Below, one piece after another: positions 19,799 to 33,353 of a stretch of 64,000 bases of DNA. How positions within the stretch are numbered: position 1 is the stretch's first letter; every line of letters begins with the position of its first letter. The stretch covers positions 434,001 through 498,000 of the forward strand of contig NC_067207.1 of the NCBI RefSeq assembly GCF_026262505.1, read 5' to 3'. Source of the stretch: Trichomonas vaginalis G3. Lineage: Eukaryota > Parabasalia > Trichomonadida > Trichomonadidae. Under the pieces are notes generated by a model. It was not told the origin of the DNA and did no database searches. It was given only the letters and a program-made list of their open reading frames with translations. A program made the translations under genes and the position numbers.

Positions 19799-21772
19799 AA
19801 TATTTTTTGGAAATTTTTATTTAATTTTGTGAGAAATTTATTCAATTCTTATTATATAATAATATTATTCAAAAATATTGTTGTAATTTTTCAGTGATTA
19901 CGATAATTTTTAATTCAATTTTTAATCGAATGTTTTGATGGGACGAGCTTACTGAGCATTGGCTCATCCCATCAAAACATTCCATTCAAAACTCTGGCCT
20001 TCATCGAGGCCAGAGCTCACAATTCATCTCCTCAGAGCCAAGTTCCTCGACGGTCGTCCTCATTAGGCACGATCCGAGAGGAACTTGGCTCTTCATTAAA
20101 ATCACAAGCTCTGGCCATTGCTAAGGCCAGAGCTTCGCAAACCATCCTCGGGGCCGGTTTCCTCAAAGACCGCCCTGATTCAGGGCGGCCGGAGAGGAAT
20201 CCAGCTCCGAGAGAGTGCCCATACGAAGCTCTGGCCTTAGCAGTGGCCAGGGCTTTCAAAAACAATCCTCAGGGCCGAGTTTTGCGATGATCGTCGATCA
20301 TGTCGACAGTCTCGCAAGAACTCGGCCCTGAAAGACATACAGATACATGCTCTGGCCCCAGCAAAGACCAGGGCTTCGTTTTAAATACCCAGGGCCGGCT
20401 TTCTCAAATGCAGCCCTTATCCCGGGCGGCAGGAGCGGAATCCGGCCTTGGGATACTTACCAAACGAAGCTCTGACCCTAGCAAAGGCCAGAGCCTACAA
20501 ATGCAATCCTCAGGGCCGATTTTGAGGGAGATCGTCCACATCATTGACGATCTCCTCTCATTTCGGCCCTGAAAGAAAGAAATACACAGGCCCTGACCAT
20601 AGCAAAGGCCAGGGCTTCGCTTTAAATCCATAGGGCCGGCTTTCTCAAATGCCGCCCTTATCCCAGGCGGCAGGAGCGAAAACCGGCCATGGGAATCCTA
20701 CAATACCAAGCCCTGGCTCCTACTGAGGCCAGAGCCTGCAAAATTCATCCTCAGGGCCGAGTTTTGCGATGATCATCCACATGATAGACATTCTCGCAGA
20801 AACTCGGCCCTGAAAGACGTAATATCACAGTCTCTGGCCTCAGTAGAGGCCAGAGCCTCGCTTACATTACTCAGGGCCGGCTTTCTCAAATGCCGTCCTG
20901 ATCTATGGCGGCAGGAGAGAAATCCGGCCCTGGGAAGCATGAAATACGAAGATCTGGCCTTATAAGAGGCCAGAATCTGCAAATACTCCCTTCTCTACAG
21001 ATTATGATCCAATGTAACACAGAAAGCCTAGAAGGAAGCCCTTTCTCAAGGTTAAGACTTCCTTCCTGGCTTTCTGATACTGGATGGAGTGGAGTTTGGC
21101 TTCCATTGCAACTCCTTCCAGGAAGATCAAATGATTACACAAAAGTCATGGCAATTGTATTCTAACACTATAAATACAATTGCCATGGCCTACAATTGCG
21201 AGTGCCTGCTGCTTCAGCAGAGATTTGCAGCAGACACTCGCAATGTTAACCAAAATTCGTCTGAAAGTTAGAAGATGGGCTTTTTCTCAAGGTCAAAGTC
21301 CATTTCCTAACCTTCTTATATTATTTATTATTAAAATAACCATTTTGACAGATTATTATTTTTTATCCCGGCATCATCAGCTTGTCATTCTAAGCTTATC
21401 ATTTTCAGCTTATACTTATAAATTCTAAAACAGTGATTATTGAATTCACGGAATAGAACACCACATTAAGAAATATTATTTACTAACTTTTTCAATAATT
21501 AAAAAATATCAATGATACTTAAGTGTCATCACATACAACACATTCTTATGATCATCATAATATATATTATAGAATATTGCATAATAATCCAAATTCAATT
21601 TCAATATTAAAGTGTACTATCCATTATCTCTTAACATCATAACATACTCAACGAGTACTGATCATATGCTATTGATCAAGCCTTTAAAACAAACTACATA
21701 TAAGATTGCTTTAAATTGACCAAAAAATTGAATACTTGCTTTAAATTGACCGTTCAATTTAAAGTTCGTCCC
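19799..21772. mobile_element. MULE-like element E4, right part only
   Basis: Contains the end of the AT-rich linker, the whole GC-rich hairpin array and an intact right TIR ending at 21772, followed by AAAATACAAA. The left TIR and minisatellite fall in the gap. Confidence 0.88.
19928..21317. repeat. GC-rich hairpin array of E4
   Basis: Complete 1390-bp copy. Confidence 0.93.
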
Positions 21773-22176
21773 AAAATACAAACTTCTCCAAAATGAAAAA
21801 CTATACACTATTTTTTACATTTATCTATTTAAAATGTCAGTTTATTACTTGACAAAACACAATATTTGGTAAATTTTTAAATTTGGTCAAAGCACCCAAT
21901 GAGCTCATTTCGATTTTCTCCAAGGAGAAGAGGAGAAACTAATCAATTTTGAATATGTGGGGAAGACAGACTAATTCAATTTCTCCATGAAGATTGAGAA
22001 ATGGAAAAGCTTTGGAGACGGATATTGCATTCTCTTAAAAATGTATAGGGTATTCTTATTGACTTGCAATTTAATTGTTCACTGACAAAAATTTTCTTTT
22101 TATTTAAGTATCTGAATCAAATGCAAACATATCATTAAAAATATCTTAAGATATTAATTAATGATGGCGTATTTTT

Positions 22177-22425
22177 TTACTTTTTTGATGGAACTAATCC
22201 TGCAGAAGCAGTTTTTACAAATGTAGAAAGATATGAAAAATTATAAGTGATAATTTTTCCAGAATTTATTGAACAATTTTCATTAAATAAATGATTAAAA
22301 GTGTTAAAAAATGAGTTTATTGTTAGATTATTAAATATAACAAGTCCATTTGTTGAATTTGAATCAACATATGAATCTGAGATAGTCAAAGTGTAGCCTT
22401 CCCCTTTGTTCTGATTTTTGTTCAT
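22177..22425 (-). pseudogene. Beta-helix-like C-terminal fragment, copy B4
   Basis: Same translation as B2. Confidence 0.5.
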
Positions 22426-22439
22426 TTTTTAACATTATT

Positions 22440-23537
22440 ATGGCAAAAATATTTTACGGGCGTGACATTGTCCCAATTAAATTGTGTATCATTCAAATAA
22501 TAATATTTTCAATAGGTTTGCTAAATTTTTTCCATATTTTTCTTATATTCATGAAAGTGTTGATGAGTTCGAATATATTGAATCAATTGCATTCAACATA
22601 TAACTTATTTTATCAAAAGCAGATTCATGACAGAATTTATTCATTAGATCTATTAAAAGAGAAGATTGTTCTTATTGAAGGCCGTCTTAAATCAGAATCA
22701 GCAACATACACACAGAAATGCCATGAAGTCGACGAATTGAAGAAAACATTGTTGTCCGAAGTTGAAAAACAGAAGAAATTGATGGACAAATCGAAACATT
22801 CCGTTTATTTACGAACGGAATGTCGAAATCTTGAGAAAGGAATCCTTTTCCAACAAGGTCGTGTTCGTGCTCTTGAAGATGAACTTGAAACGCCGATGAA
22901 TATCCACAGATGGCGTTTCTTAGAAGCATCGAATCCAGAACTTCTTAATCTCCTCAAGATGACACAAGAACTCCGAAACAAACTTATGGAACGTCTTTAT
23001 CGAATCGACAAACTTAAAGTTCTTCGTGAAGAACGTCGTAAACTTCTTGTTCGCGAACAAAGGAAAGTTGGAAGTCAAACGAAAGATGACGGTGATGAAG
23101 AAATTAGAATTCTTGAAGAACAGCTCGAAATGAAGACGAAACAACTTCAAGAGATCGAAACAGAGCTGTTTGATCGCTCAAGTAACATCGATGAACTTAA
23201 GAAGAGTGTTGAAGAAGTTCGTGGTGAACTCAATTACACTAAATCATCATATTTCATGGAGAAGAAGAAAGTCCACGAGATGAGGTCATCAACACAGTCA
23301 AAAACAGAAGAAATAGCAGGAAACACAGCCAAGTTCATTGGCGGTGGATTCCCAGTCAGTTCAGTTCCTTCAACAGCACAATCTATCTCTGCAATCGAAG
23401 GGAACAAGATAAACAAAGCAATCGTAATTCCGAAAGTAACAAATTCTCGTCCTTCGAAAGTTTTACCTAAAGGATGGAATCCATCACGACAAGCACTCAA
23501 ACCTTTCTTACCAACTGTCTCCGAACTTCGTGCTTAA
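22440..23537 (+). CDS. CFAP58: CFAP58-like C-terminal fragment, copy C5
   Basis: Open 365-codon frame with the same translation as C3. Confidence 0.75.
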   Translation: MAKIFYGRDIVPIKLCIIQIIIFSIGLLNFFHIFLIFMKVLMSSNILNQLHSTYNLFYQKQIHDRIYSLDLLKEKIVLIEGRLKSESATYTQKCHEVDELKKTLLSEVEKQKKLMDKSKHSVYLRTECRNLEKGILFQQGRVRALEDELETPMNIHRWRFLEASNPELLNLLKMTQELRNKLMERLYRIDKLKVLREERRKLLVREQRKVGSQTKDDGDEEIRILEEQLEMKTKQLQEIETELFDRSSNIDELKKSVEEVRGELNYTKSSYFMEKKKVHEMRSSTQSKTEEIAGNTAKFIGGGFPVSSVPSTAQSISAIEGNKINKAIVIPKVTNSRPSKVLPKGWNPSRQALKPFLPTVSELRA

Positions 23538-23922
23538 TTATTTCTATTTCTATATTGTTTTTTTTTATTTGTTATTTTATAAATTGTTTGATTTACTTTA
23601 TTTAATATTAAGAATTCATTTGAAGTTAAAAAAATTTCATACACTCTCAAAACTAATAAACGCCTATTTTTAAATCCTGCAAATCCAGATACAATGAAAT
23701 TTCTATGCATTTATTGCTTGCGATGTTATTTTTCTTAATTAGTATTTCACAATATCCAATTAGAAATGTATTGCTTCCTTTTGGTTTGTTTTCTCCTCAT
23801 TTAAAAATTGAAAAATTAAAAGCAAAGTTTTTATAAAAAAGAAAAGATTTAACAGCTTAAATAATTTGTTTTGCCGTTGAACAGAATAACGACTTTTGTC
23901 GACATAATACTGCCATTTATAT

Positions 23923-24961
23923 CTATACTTTGCGTGAAAATAATCCTGCAGTTGCAGTTTTTGCAAACTTTGAAAGAAAAATCGATTTAAGGGAGATTAT
24001 TCTATGAGAAACTATTGAGCAGTTTTCATTAAATATATGAGTAAACGTATTAAAATCGTAACCTTCTTTTATATTCTTAAATATAACAGTTCCTGATCCT
24101 GTGGTTGAATTAGAGTCAACATATGAATCTGAAATAGTCGAATTATAACCATCTATATCTTGCCCAAACATGTATTTTGCAGTGTTATTTAAAAATATGC
24201 AGTGATCTAAATTAGTTTTGGATATACAATAAAATAGAACTTGGTTTTTATCTGCTCCACATTTATTTCCAATAATATTACAATACGAAACTGTATGAGT
24301 TAATGAATAATCTGAAGAGGAAAATAAAAGCGAAAAACTTTCAATTTGAGCGTTTTCTCTAAATGTTGAAAAATTATATGTACCCGAATTTCCTAAAAGT
24401 CCAATAGTTATTGATGAATACATTTGTTGTTTGTGATGTTGTTATTATCAAAACATATATCGCCAAAAGAAATACCAAATGTGTAACTTCCTTTTTCTTC
24501 ATTTTCTCCACATTTAAGAACAGAAACTTCAATTGCATAGTTTTTATTAGAAAGGTATTGCTTAGCAGCTTGAGCAAATGCCATAGCTTGCTCTGCTATT
24601 GACGCATAATAACATGTTCGATGTTGGACGAACTCTCCATCTGCTTGGCAGTTTATAATAAACAGACCCTCCACCATATTCTGTGGTGGAACTACAATTG
24701 GTAAATACTGTTTCTTCAAGTAATGTACACACTTTATTAGTTCTTTGAATGCAAATTGCGCCAGTTTCTTTGCATTCTTTATAGAAACAAAGTAAAACAT
24801 AATAATTATTGATACTGCTATTATCAAATAATACGGTCCCATTTTGTATATAGTCACATTTATCTTTACTACCAAAATATTGATCCCAGCTGGACTTTTT
24901 TGCATTTTTCAAATTTAATATGTGCATTTAAATATGCCGAAGATTGATTAGGTTTAATCAT
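23923..24961 (-). pseudogene. Beta-helix-like gene, frameshifted, copy A5
   Basis: One base longer than A2: an extra T at about 24652 (GTTTATAATAAAC instead of GTTATAATAAAC). This changes which frames connect, so the longest - strand frames here are 24408-24905 and 24562-24927 rather than the usual 172-codon one. Confidence 0.55.
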
Positions 24962-25733
24962 CTAGTAATGAATATTATTCTTCTCTTTGTTCTGTATCAT
25001 AAAGTTCATCACTGCAAGATTTGTCTGTATTTTGTCGCATAATAAAGTCGTAAAAATATTTTTACGGGTGTGAACTATCCAAAGAAAAAGAATTTCCAAT
25101 TTAAACTGTGACATCGCTAATGATCGAAAAATTAACAATTTTAATAAGGATCTAATTTGTAGAAATAACAACAAGAACCTCCAAAATCCAAAATACAAAG
25201 GGACGAACTTTAAATTGAATGGTCAATTTAAAGCAAGTATTCAATTTTTTGGTCAATTTAAAGCAATGAATGAGAAAAACTTTGAGCTTAGGGCTAATGA
25301 AGGTTTTTACAACGTAGATAGATAGACAAATGTATATGTCATCATTCCTATGAGTATGGTAGATTTCTATAAAAAGTGAGTGCAATATCACATTGCATTT
25401 CGAAACATGAGAGAAATAAGCATATATATACGTTATTACATATATATCTATATGCTATTCTATATTATTACAATGTTAAAATAAGAAAAGCTCTAAGAGT
25501 CTCATTTGAAATATAATCTATGTTATTTTTATATAACAATTATCAATGAGAATGTAAATTATATTTGATTAGACGATAAATGATGAATAGACTTAATTAT
25601 TTATGATTAGACATGTGTGAATAGAAAAATTTGTTAACATTTATGAAGATAATGTGTTTTGATTGAGATTACATTTGTGCTTAGTGGGATATTGCTATTA
25701 TATTGCATTTATATGTGTAAATTAGGAAAACTC

Positions 25734-26400
25734 GCACTTTTTCACTTGAATGTGATTCATTGAATTTTAATTCAAGAAAGGAGTTTACAAATGCAGAGTA
25801 TTGTTCCTTTACCCTGCATTTGTAAACTCCTTTCTCGAATAGCTTGCACTTTTTCACTTGAATGTGATTCATTGAATTTCAATTCAAGAAAGGAGTTTAC
25901 AAATGCAGAGTATTGTTCCTTTACCCTGCATTTGTAAACTCCTTTCTCGAATAGCTTGCACTTTTTCACTTGAATGTGATTCATTGAATTTCAATTCAAG
26001 AAAGGAGTTTACAAATGCAGAGTATTGTTCCTTTACCCTGCATTTGTAAACTCCTTTCTCGAATAGCTTGCACTTTTTCACTTGAATGTGATTCATTGAA
26101 TTTCAATTCAAGAAAGGAGTTTACAAATGCAGAGTATTGTTCCTTTACCCTGCATTTGTAAACTCCTTTCTCGAATAGCTTGCACTTTTTCACTTGAATG
26201 TGATTCATTGAATTTCAATTCAAGAAAGGAGTTTACAAATGCAGAGTATTGTTCCTTTACCCTGCATTTGTAAACTCCTTTCTCGAATAGCTTGCACTTT
26301 TTCACTTGAATGTGATTCATTGAATTTCAATTCAAGAAAGGAGTTTACAAATGCAGAGTATTGTTCCTTTACCCTGCATTTGTAAACTCCTTTCTTGAAT
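25734..26400. repeat. 112-bp palindromic minisatellite, 6 copies (E5)
   Basis: Same length and same first/last copy variants as in E2. Confidence 0.96.
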
Positions 26401-26697
26401 ATCTTCATTTCTTTTAATTATAAAGATCACATTCTGTATAAAACTCCTCAAATATCCTCAATTTCCCATTACAATAATAAATAACCATTTTCTATATTTC
26501 TTAAATTTCTCTAATCCTTAATTTTCTTATCAAATTTGTTATTTTTTCAATAATTTTTAAAATTTTCTAATATTTTTTGGAAATTTTTATTTAATTTTGT
26601 GAGAAATTTATTCAATTCTTATTATATAATAATATTATTCAAAAATATTGTTGTAATTTTTCAATGATTACGATAATTTTTAATTCAATTTTTAATC

Positions 26698-28086
26698 GAA
26701 TGTTTTGATGGGACGAGCTTACTGAGCATTGGCTCATCCCATCAAAACATTCCATTCAAAACTCTGGCCTTCATCGAGGCCAGAGCTCACAATTCATCTC
26801 CTCAGAGCCAAGTTCCTCGACGGTCGTCCTCATTAGGCACGATCCGAGAGGAACTTGGCTCTTCATTAAAATCACAAGCTCTGGCCATTGCTAAGGCCAG
26901 AGCTTCGCAAACCATCCTCGGGGCCGGTTTCCTCAAAGACCGCCCTGATTCAGGGCGGCCGGAGAGGAATCCAGCTCCGAGAGAGTGCCCATACGAAGCT
27001 CTGGCCTTAGCAGTGGCCAGGGCTTTCAAAAACAATCCTCAGGGCCGAGTTTTGCGATGATCGTCGATCATGTCGACAGTCTCGCAAGAACTCGGCCCTG
27101 AAAGACATACAGATACATGCTCTGGCCCCAGCAAAGCCAGGGCTTCGTTTTAAATACCCAGGGCCGGCTTTCTCAAATGCAGCCCTTATCCCGGGCGGCA
27201 GGAGCGGAATCCGGCCTTGGGATACTTACCAAACGAAGCTCTGACCCTAGCAAAGGCCAGAGCCTACAAATGCAATCCTCAGGGCCGATTTTGAGGGAGA
27301 TCGTCCACATCATTGACGATCTCCTCTCATTTCGGCCCTGAAAGAAAGAAATACACAGGCCCTGACCATAGCAAAGGCCAGGGCTTCGCTTTAAATCCAT
27401 AGGGCCGGCTTTCTCAAATGCCGCCCTTATCCCAGGCGGCAGGAGCGAAAACCGGCCATGGGAATCCTACAATACCAAGCCCTGGCTCCTACTGAGGCCA
27501 GAGCCTGCAAAATTCATCCTCAGGGCCGAGTTTTGCGATGATCATCCACATGATAGACATTCTCGCAGAAACTCGGCCCTGAAAGACGTAATATCACAGT
27601 CTCTGGCCTCAGTAGAGGCCAGAGCCTCGCTTACATTACTCAGGGCCGGCTTTCTCAAATGCCGTCCTGATCTATGGCGGCAGGAGAGAAATCCGGCCCT
27701 GGGAAGCATGAAATACGAAGATCTGGCCTTATAAGAGGCCAGAATCTGCAAATACTCCCTTCTCTACAGATTATGATCCAATGTAACACAGAAAGCCTAG
27801 AAGGAAGCCCTTTCTCAAGGTTAAGACTTCCTTCCTGGCTTTCTGATACTGGATGGAGTGGAGTTTGGCTTCCATTGCAACTCCTTCCAGGAAGATCAAA
27901 TGATTACACAAAAGTCATGGCAATTGTATTCTAACACTATAAATACAATTGCCATGGCCTACAATTGCGAGTGCCTGCTGCTTCAGCAGAGATTTGCAGC
28001 AGACACTCGCAATGTTAACCAAAATTCGTCTGAAAGTTAGAAGATGGGCTTTTTCTCAAGGTCAAAGTCCATTTCCTAACCTTCTT
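26698..28086. repeat. GC-rich hairpin array of E5
   Basis: 1389 bp. The single missing A lies in a short hairpin (about 27120-27145), near its loop. A nearby G-to-A change at about 26664 lies in the AT-rich linker outside the array. Confidence 0.93.
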
Positions 28087-28945
28087 ATATTATTTATTAT
28101 TAAAATAACCATTTTGACAGATTATTATTTTTTATCCCGGCATCATCAGCTTGTCATTCTAAGCTTATCATTTTCAGCTTATACTTATAAATTCTAAAAC
28201 AGTGATTATTGAATTCACGGAATAGAACACCACATTAAGAAATATTATTTACTAACTTTTTCAATAATTAAAAAATATCAATGATACTTAAGTGTCATCA
28301 CATACAACACATTCTTATGATCATCATAATATATATTATAGAATATTGCATAATAATCCAAATTCAATTTCAATATTAAAGTGTACTATCCATTATCTCT
28401 TAACATCATAACATACTCAACGAGTACTGATCATATGCTATTGATCAAGCCTTTAAAACAAACTACATATAAGATTGCTTTAAATTGACCAAAAAATTGA
28501 ATACTTGCTTTAAATTGACCGTTCAATTTAAAGTTCGTCCCAAAATACAAACTTCTCCAAAATGAAAAACTATACACTATTTTTTACATTTATCTATTTA
28601 AAATGTCAGTTTATTACTTGACAAAACACAATATTTGGTAAATTTTTAAATTTGGTCAAAGCACCCAATGAGCTCATTTCGATTTTCTCCAAGGAGAAGA
28701 GGAGAAACTAATCAATTTTGAATATGTGGGGAAGACAGACTAATTCAATTTCTCCATGAAGATTGAGAAATGGAAAAGCTTTGGAGACGGATATTGCATT
28801 CTCTTAAAAATGTATAGGGTATTCTTATTGACTTGCAATTTAATTGTTCACTGACAAAAATTTTCTTTTTATTTAAGTATCTGAATCAAATGCAAACATA
28901 TCATTAAAAATATCTTAAGATATTAATTAATGATGGCGTATTTTT

Positions 28946-29194
28946 TTACTTTTTTGATGGAACTAATCCTGCAGAAGCAGTTTTTACAAATGTAGAAAGA
29001 TATGAAAAATTATAAGTGATAATTTTTCCAGAATTTATTGAACAATTTTCATTAAATAAATGATTAAAAGTGTTAAAAAATGAGTTTATTGTTAGATTAT
29101 TAAATATAACAAGTCCATTTGTTGAATTTGAATCAACATATGAATCTGAGATAGTCAAAGTGTAGCCTTCCCCTTTGTTCTGATTTTTGTTCAT
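28946..29194 (-). pseudogene. Beta-helix-like C-terminal fragment, copy B5
   Basis: Same translation as B2. Confidence 0.5.
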
Positions 29195-29208
29195 TTTTTA
29201 ACATTATT

Positions 29209-30306
29209 ATGGCAAAAATATTTTACGGGCGTGACATTGTCCCAATTAAATTGTGTATCATTCAAATAATAATATTTTCAATAGGTTTGCTAAATTTTTT
29301 CCATATTTTTCTTATATTCATGAAAGTGTTGATGAGTTCGAATATATTGAATCAATTGCATTCAACATATAACTTATTTTATCAAAAGCAGATTCATGAC
29401 AGAATTTATTCATTAGATCTATTAAAAGAGAAGATTGTTCTTATTGAAGGCCGTCTTAAATCAGAATCAGCAACATACACACAGAAATGCCATGAAGTCG
29501 ACGAATTGAAGAAAACATTGTTGTCCGAAGTTGAAAAACAGAAGAAATTGATGGACAAATCGAAACATTCCGTTTATTTACGAACGGAATGTCGAAATCT
29601 TGAGAAAGGAATCCTTTTCCAACAAGGTCGTGTTCGTGCTCTTGAAGATGAACTTGAAACGCCGATGAATATCCACAGATGGCGTTTCTTAGAAGCATCG
29701 AATCCAGAACTTCTTAATCTCCTCAAGATGACACAAGAACTCCGAAACAAACTTATGGAACGTCTTTATCGAATCGACAAACTTAAAGTTCTTCGTGAAG
29801 AACGTCGTAAACTTCTTGTTCGCGAACAAAGGAAAGTTGGAAGTCAAACGAAAGATGACGGTGATGAAGAAATTAGAATTCTTGAAGAACAGCTCGAAAT
29901 GAAGACGAAACAACTTCAAGAGATCGAAACAGAGCTGTTTGATCGCTCAAGTAACATCGATGAACTTAAGAAGAGTGTTGAAGAAGTTCGTGGTGAACTC
30001 AATTACACTAAATCATCATATTTCATGGAGAAGAAGAAAGTCCACGAGATGAGGTCATCAACACAGTCAAAAACAGAAGAAATAGCAGGAAACACAGCCA
30101 AGTTCATTGGCGGTGGATTCCCAGTCAGTTCAGTTCCTTCAACAGCACAATCTATCTCTGCAATCGAAGGGAACAAGATAAACAAAGCAATCGTAATTCC
30201 GAAAGTAACAAATTCTCGTCCTTCGAAAGTTTTACCTAAAGGATGGAATCCATCACGACAAGCACTCAAACCTTTCTTACCAACTGTCTCCGAACTTCGT
30301 GCTTAA
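29209..30306 (+). CDS. CFAP58: CFAP58-like C-terminal fragment, copy C6
   Basis: Open 365-codon frame with the same translation as C3. Confidence 0.75.
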   Translation: MAKIFYGRDIVPIKLCIIQIIIFSIGLLNFFHIFLIFMKVLMSSNILNQLHSTYNLFYQKQIHDRIYSLDLLKEKIVLIEGRLKSESATYTQKCHEVDELKKTLLSEVEKQKKLMDKSKHSVYLRTECRNLEKGILFQQGRVRALEDELETPMNIHRWRFLEASNPELLNLLKMTQELRNKLMERLYRIDKLKVLREERRKLLVREQRKVGSQTKDDGDEEIRILEEQLEMKTKQLQEIETELFDRSSNIDELKKSVEEVRGELNYTKSSYFMEKKKVHEMRSSTQSKTEEIAGNTAKFIGGGFPVSSVPSTAQSISAIEGNKINKAIVIPKVTNSRPSKVLPKGWNPSRQALKPFLPTVSELRA

Positions 30307-30691
30307 TTATTTCTATTTCTATATTGTTTTTTTTTATTTGTTATTTTATAAATTGTTTGATTTACTTTATTTAATATTAAGAATTCATTTGAAGTTAAAA
30401 AAATTTCATACACTCTCAAAACTAATAAACGCCTATTTTTAAATCCTGCAAATCCAGATACAATGAAATTTCTATGCATTTATTGCTTGCGATGTTATTT
30501 TTCTTAATTAGTATTTCACAATATCCAATTAGAAATGTATTGCTTCCTTTTGGTTTGTTTTCTCCTCATTTAAAAATTGAAAAATTAAAAGCAAAGTTTT
30601 TATAAAAAAGAAAAGATTTAACAGCTTAAATAATTTGTTTTGCCGTTGAACAGAATAACGACTTTTGTCGACATAATACTGCCATTTATAT

Positions 30692-31729
30692 CTATACTTT
30701 GCGTGAAAATAATCCTGCAGTTGCAGTTTTTGCAAACTTTGAAAGAAAAATCGATTTAAGGGAGATTATTCTATGAGAAACTATTGAGCAGTTTTCATTA
30801 AATATATGAGTAAACGTATTAAAATCGTAACCTTCTTTTATATTCTTAAATATAACAGTTCCTGATCCTGTGGTTGAATTAGAGTCAACATATGAATCTG
30901 AAATAGTCGAATTATAACCATCTATATCTTGCCCAAACATGTATTTTGCAGTGTTATTTAAAAATATGCAGTGATCTAAATTAGTTTTGGATATACAATA
31001 AAATAGAACTTGGTTTTTATCTGCTCCACATTTATTTCCAATAATATTACAATACGAAACTGTATGAGTTAATGAATAATCTGAAGAGGAAAATAAAAGC
31101 GAAAAACTTTCAATTTGAGCGTTTTCTCTAAATGTTGAAAAATTATATGTACCCGAATTTCCTAAAAGTCCAATAGTTATTGATGAATACATTTGTTGTT
31201 TGTGATGTTGTTATTATCAAAACATATATCGCCAAAAGAAATACCAAATGTGTAACTTCCTTTTTCTTCATTTTCTCCACATTTAAGAACAGAAACTTCA
31301 ATTGCATAGTTTTTATTAGAAAGGTATTGCTTAGCAGCTTGAGCAAATGCCATAGCTTGCTCTGCTATTGACGCATAATAACATGTTCGATGTTGGACGA
31401 ACTCTCCATCTGCTTGGCAGTTATAATAAACAGACCCTCCACCATATTCTGTGGTGGAACTACAATTGGTAAATACTGTTTCTTCAAGTAATGTACACAC
31501 TTTATTAGTTCTTTGAATGCAAATTGCGCCAGTTTCTTTGCATTCTTTATAGAAACAAAGTAAAACATAATAATTATTGATACTGCTATTATCAAATAAT
31601 ACGGTCCCATTTTGTATATAGTCACATTTATCTTTACTACCAAAATATTGATCCCAGCTGGACTTTTTTGCATTTTTCAAATTTAATATGTGCATTTAAA
31701 TATGCCGAAGATTGATTAGGTTTAATCAT
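30692..31729 (-). pseudogene. Beta-helix-like gene, frameshifted, copy A6
   Basis: Same frames and breaks as A2. Confidence 0.55.
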
Positions 31730-32501
31730 CTAGTAATGAATATTATTCTTCTCTTTGTTCTGTATCATAAAGTTCATCACTGCAAGATTTGTCTGTATTT
31801 TGTCGCATAATAAAGTCGTAAAAATATTTTTACGGGTGTGAACTATCCAAAGAAAAAGAATTTCCAATTTAAACTGTGACATCGCTAATGATCGAAAAAT
31901 TAACAATTTTAATAAGGATCTAATTTGTAGAAATAACAACAAGAACCTCCAAAATCCAAAATACAAAGGGACGAACTTTAAATTGAATGGTCAATTTAAA
32001 GCAAGTATTCAATTTTTTGGTCAATTTAAAGCAATGAATGAGAAAAACTTTGAGCTTAGGGCTAATGAAGGTTTTTACAACGTAGATAGATAGACAAATG
32101 TATATGTCATCATTCCTATGAGTATGGTAGATTTCTATAAAAAGTGAGTGCAATATCACATTGCATTTCGAAACATGAGAGAAATAAGCATATATATACG
32201 TTATTACATATATATCTATATGCTATTCTATATTATTACAATGTTAAAATAAGAAAAGCTCTAAGAGTCTCATTTGAAATATAATCTATGTTATTTTTAT
32301 ATAACAATTATCAATGAGAATGTAAATTATATTTGATTAGACGATAAATGATGAATAGACTTAATTATTTATGATTAGACATGTGTGAATAGAAAAATTT
32401 GTTAACATTTATGAAGATAATGTGTTTTGATTGAGATTACATTTGTGCTTAGTGGGATATTGCTATTATATTGCATTTATATGTGTAAATTAGGAAAACT
32501 C

Positions 32502-33056
32502 GCACTTTTTCACTTGAATGTGATTCATTGAATTTTAATTCAAGAAAGGAGTTTACAAATGCAGAGTATTGTTCCTTTACCCTGCATTTGTAAACTCCTT
32601 TCTCGAATAGCTTGCACTTTTTCACTTGAATGTGATTCATTGAATTTCAATTCAAGAAAGGAGTTTACAAATGCAGAGTATTGTTCCTTTACCCTGCATT
32701 TGTAAACTCCTTTCTCGAATAGCTTGCACTTTTTCACTTGAATGTGATTCATTGAATTTCAATTCAAGAAAGGAGTTTACAAATGCAGAGTATTGTTCCT
32801 TTACCCTGCATTTGTAAACTCCTTTCTCGAATAGCTTGCACTTTTTCACTTGAATGTGATTCATTGAATTTCAATTCAAGAAAGGAGTTTACAAATGCAG
32901 AGTATTGTTCCTTTACCCTGCATTTGTAAACTCCTTTCTCGAATAGCTTGCACTTTTTCACTTGAATGTGATTCATTGAATTTCAATTCAAGAAAGGAGT
33001 TTACAAATGCAGAGTATTGTTCCTTTACCCTGCATTTGTAAACTCCTTTCTTGAAT
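32502..33056. repeat. 112-bp palindromic minisatellite, 5 copies (E6)
   Basis: 555 bp: four full units plus the 107-bp terminal unit. Confidence 0.96.
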
Positions 33057-33353
33057 ATCTTCATTTCTTTTAATTATAAAGATCACATTCTGTATAAAAC
33101 TCCTCAAATATCCTCAATTTCCCATTACAATAATAAATAACCATTTTCTATATTTCTTAAATTTCTCTAATCCTTAATTTTCTTATCAAATTTGTTATTT
33201 TTTCAATAATTTTTAAAATTTTCTAATATTTTTTGGAAATTTTTATTTAATTTTGTGAGAAATTTATTCAATTCTTATTATATAATAATATTATTCAAAA
33301 ATATTGTTGTAATTTTTCAGTGATTACGATAATTTTTAATTCAATTTTTAATC

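Larger units (their letters stand above)
25200..28541. mobile_element. MULE-like element E5 (3342 bp)
   Basis: Intact TIRs and target duplication. It is one base shorter than E2 because of AGCAAAGCCAGGG instead of AGCAAAGACCAGGG near 27135. It carries six minisatellite copies. Confidence 0.9.
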